A stretch of 64,000 nucleotides of DNA from Bog-473 sp963828505. Its GTDB lineage: Bacteria > Actinomycetota > Acidimicrobiia > Acidimicrobiales > RAAP-2. Shown piece by piece: positions 63,622 through 64,000 of this stretch (positions are counted from its first letter, which is position 1; the number at the start of each line of letters is the position of its first letter). The notes under the pieces are model-generated. The model made no database searches and had not been told where the DNA came from. It was given only the letters and a program-made list of their open reading frames with translations. The position numbers and the translations under genes were made by a program. The stretch is taken from contig CAWHFM010000023.1 in NCBI GenBank assembly GCA_963828505.1, forward strand, positions 31,756 through 95,755, in the 5' to 3' direction.

Positions 63622-64000
63622 CGGCGGCACCGACACTCGACGTGACGATCGCCAGCCCCCTCGGGTCGCATCACACGAGCCTTCCCGCGGATCCACCGCT
63701 TCGATCGTTCCTCGGAGATCTTCTCGTCTCCATCGGGCTCAACACCGGCGGCGGCGCCACGGACAAGTGGGCCCTCACGCGCGGCGATGGGGAGGTCCTC
63801 TCGGTGGACAGCTCACTCGCCGTCGCTCGAGTCTGGCCCGGGGAGACCCTTCGGCTGGTCCCTGTGCCCAACGACGATCAACCGTCCGCCCAGGGGACCG
63901 ACGATCCTCGTTCCGTAGCGTCGCCGTCGTCAGCGCATTCGCCGCTAGCGACACCGGCCGCGGTCGCGGACGGGGATGGCGGTTCACTGCTCAGCCGTAC
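63618..64000 (+). CDS. Ubiquitin-like N-terminal domain protein (partial, runs off window)
   Basis: From ATG 63618 (ATGA overlap with the SAF gene) an open frame runs to the right edge, 127 codons. It begins MTAAPTLDVTIASPLGSHHT and folds in outline like a beta-grasp domain: VTIASPLG strand, FLGDLLVSIGL helix, WALTRGDGEVLSVDSSLAVA and VWPGETLRLVPVP strands. A Ser/Pro/Ala-rich linker follows (ASPSSAHSPLATPAAVADG). In related operons this N-terminus leads into an EccD-type membrane protein or a FHA or MinD-like ATPase; which one cannot be told here. Confidence 0.6.
   Translation, partial: MTAAPTLDVTIASPLGSHHTSLPADPPLRSFLGDLLVSIGLNTGGGATDKWALTRGDGEVLSVDSSLAVARVWPGETLRLVPVPNDDQPSAQGTDDPRSVASPSSAHSPLATPAAVADGDGGSLLSR

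Overview
This window is G+C-rich chromosomal DNA, most likely from an actinobacterium of the Acidimicrobiia type. The evidence is the dense mix of acyl-CoA chemistry (CoA ligases, CaiB-type transferase, paired acyl-CoA dehydrogenases), DHA2-type drug exporters with TetR/MarR partners, a TAT-exported purple acid phosphatase, a type VII secretion (ESX-like) locus, and a secreted protein carrying GYW..SDGG.F.FGDA repeats of the kind common in Acidimicrobiia. The assignment is inferred; there is no rRNA or marker gene here. I found no tRNA, rRNA or CRISPR array.

Layout. Positions 1-8411 (minus strand) form one catabolic operon behind a good sigma70-like promoter: periplasmic solute-binding protein, class II aldolase, amidohydrolase, cupin-like protein, two-hotdog dehydratase (frameshifted), acyl-CoA ligase and CaiB-like CoA-transferase (cut by the window edge). 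Positions 8767-11460 hold a DrrAB-type ABC exporter with a divergent TetR and a GTAC-rich operator. Positions 11520-15533 carry an Rv1264-like class III nucleotidyl cyclase (two frameshifts), a DUF4118 membrane protein and an NhaA-DsbA fusion. Positions 15539-21623 hold a two-subunit acyl-CoA dehydrogenase, a sucrase/ferredoxin-like protein, a second CoA ligase and a medium-chain dehydrogenase.

Positions 21706-39674 are a resistance and stress region. It has three DHA2 exporters (with a divergent TetR, an SDR plus ECF sigma factor, and a divergent MarR), a hydrolase, a dead TetR gene, an orphan BtuF-like protein, a methyltransferase, an aldo/keto reductase, a purple acid phosphatase, a luciferase-like monooxygenase, and a DyP peroxidase ending in an encapsulin cargo peptide although no encapsulin gene is present. 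After a 936-bp non-coding stretch, positions 40611-51898 carry a G1 (glutamic) peptidase with an IPT domain and six repeats, a SnoaL-like protein, PdxH, a Leu/Val dehydrogenase, a GH36 alpha-galactosidase, a branched-chain-type binding protein, and an acetate module (acetyl-CoA synthetase plus SatP/YaaH transporter).

Positions 52239-55204 are a nested transposon: an IS66-family element (52446-54153, exact 8-bp target duplication) inside an IS3-family element. Then come a divergent pair of winged-helix regulators around a palindrome, a second G1 peptidase, and a decayed VOC gene. From 58018 to the right edge runs a tightly coupled type VII secretion operon: WXG100 protein, three-ATPase EccC, EsaB/YukD-like ubiquitin fold, SAF-domain membrane protein, and a further ubiquitin-like protein cut by the edge. 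Its last four genes overlap by 4 bp each.

Several genes (dehydratase, cyclase twice, VOC remnant) are broken by what look like single extra C residues. These could be real decay or sequence errors and should be checked in reads before calling the genes dead.
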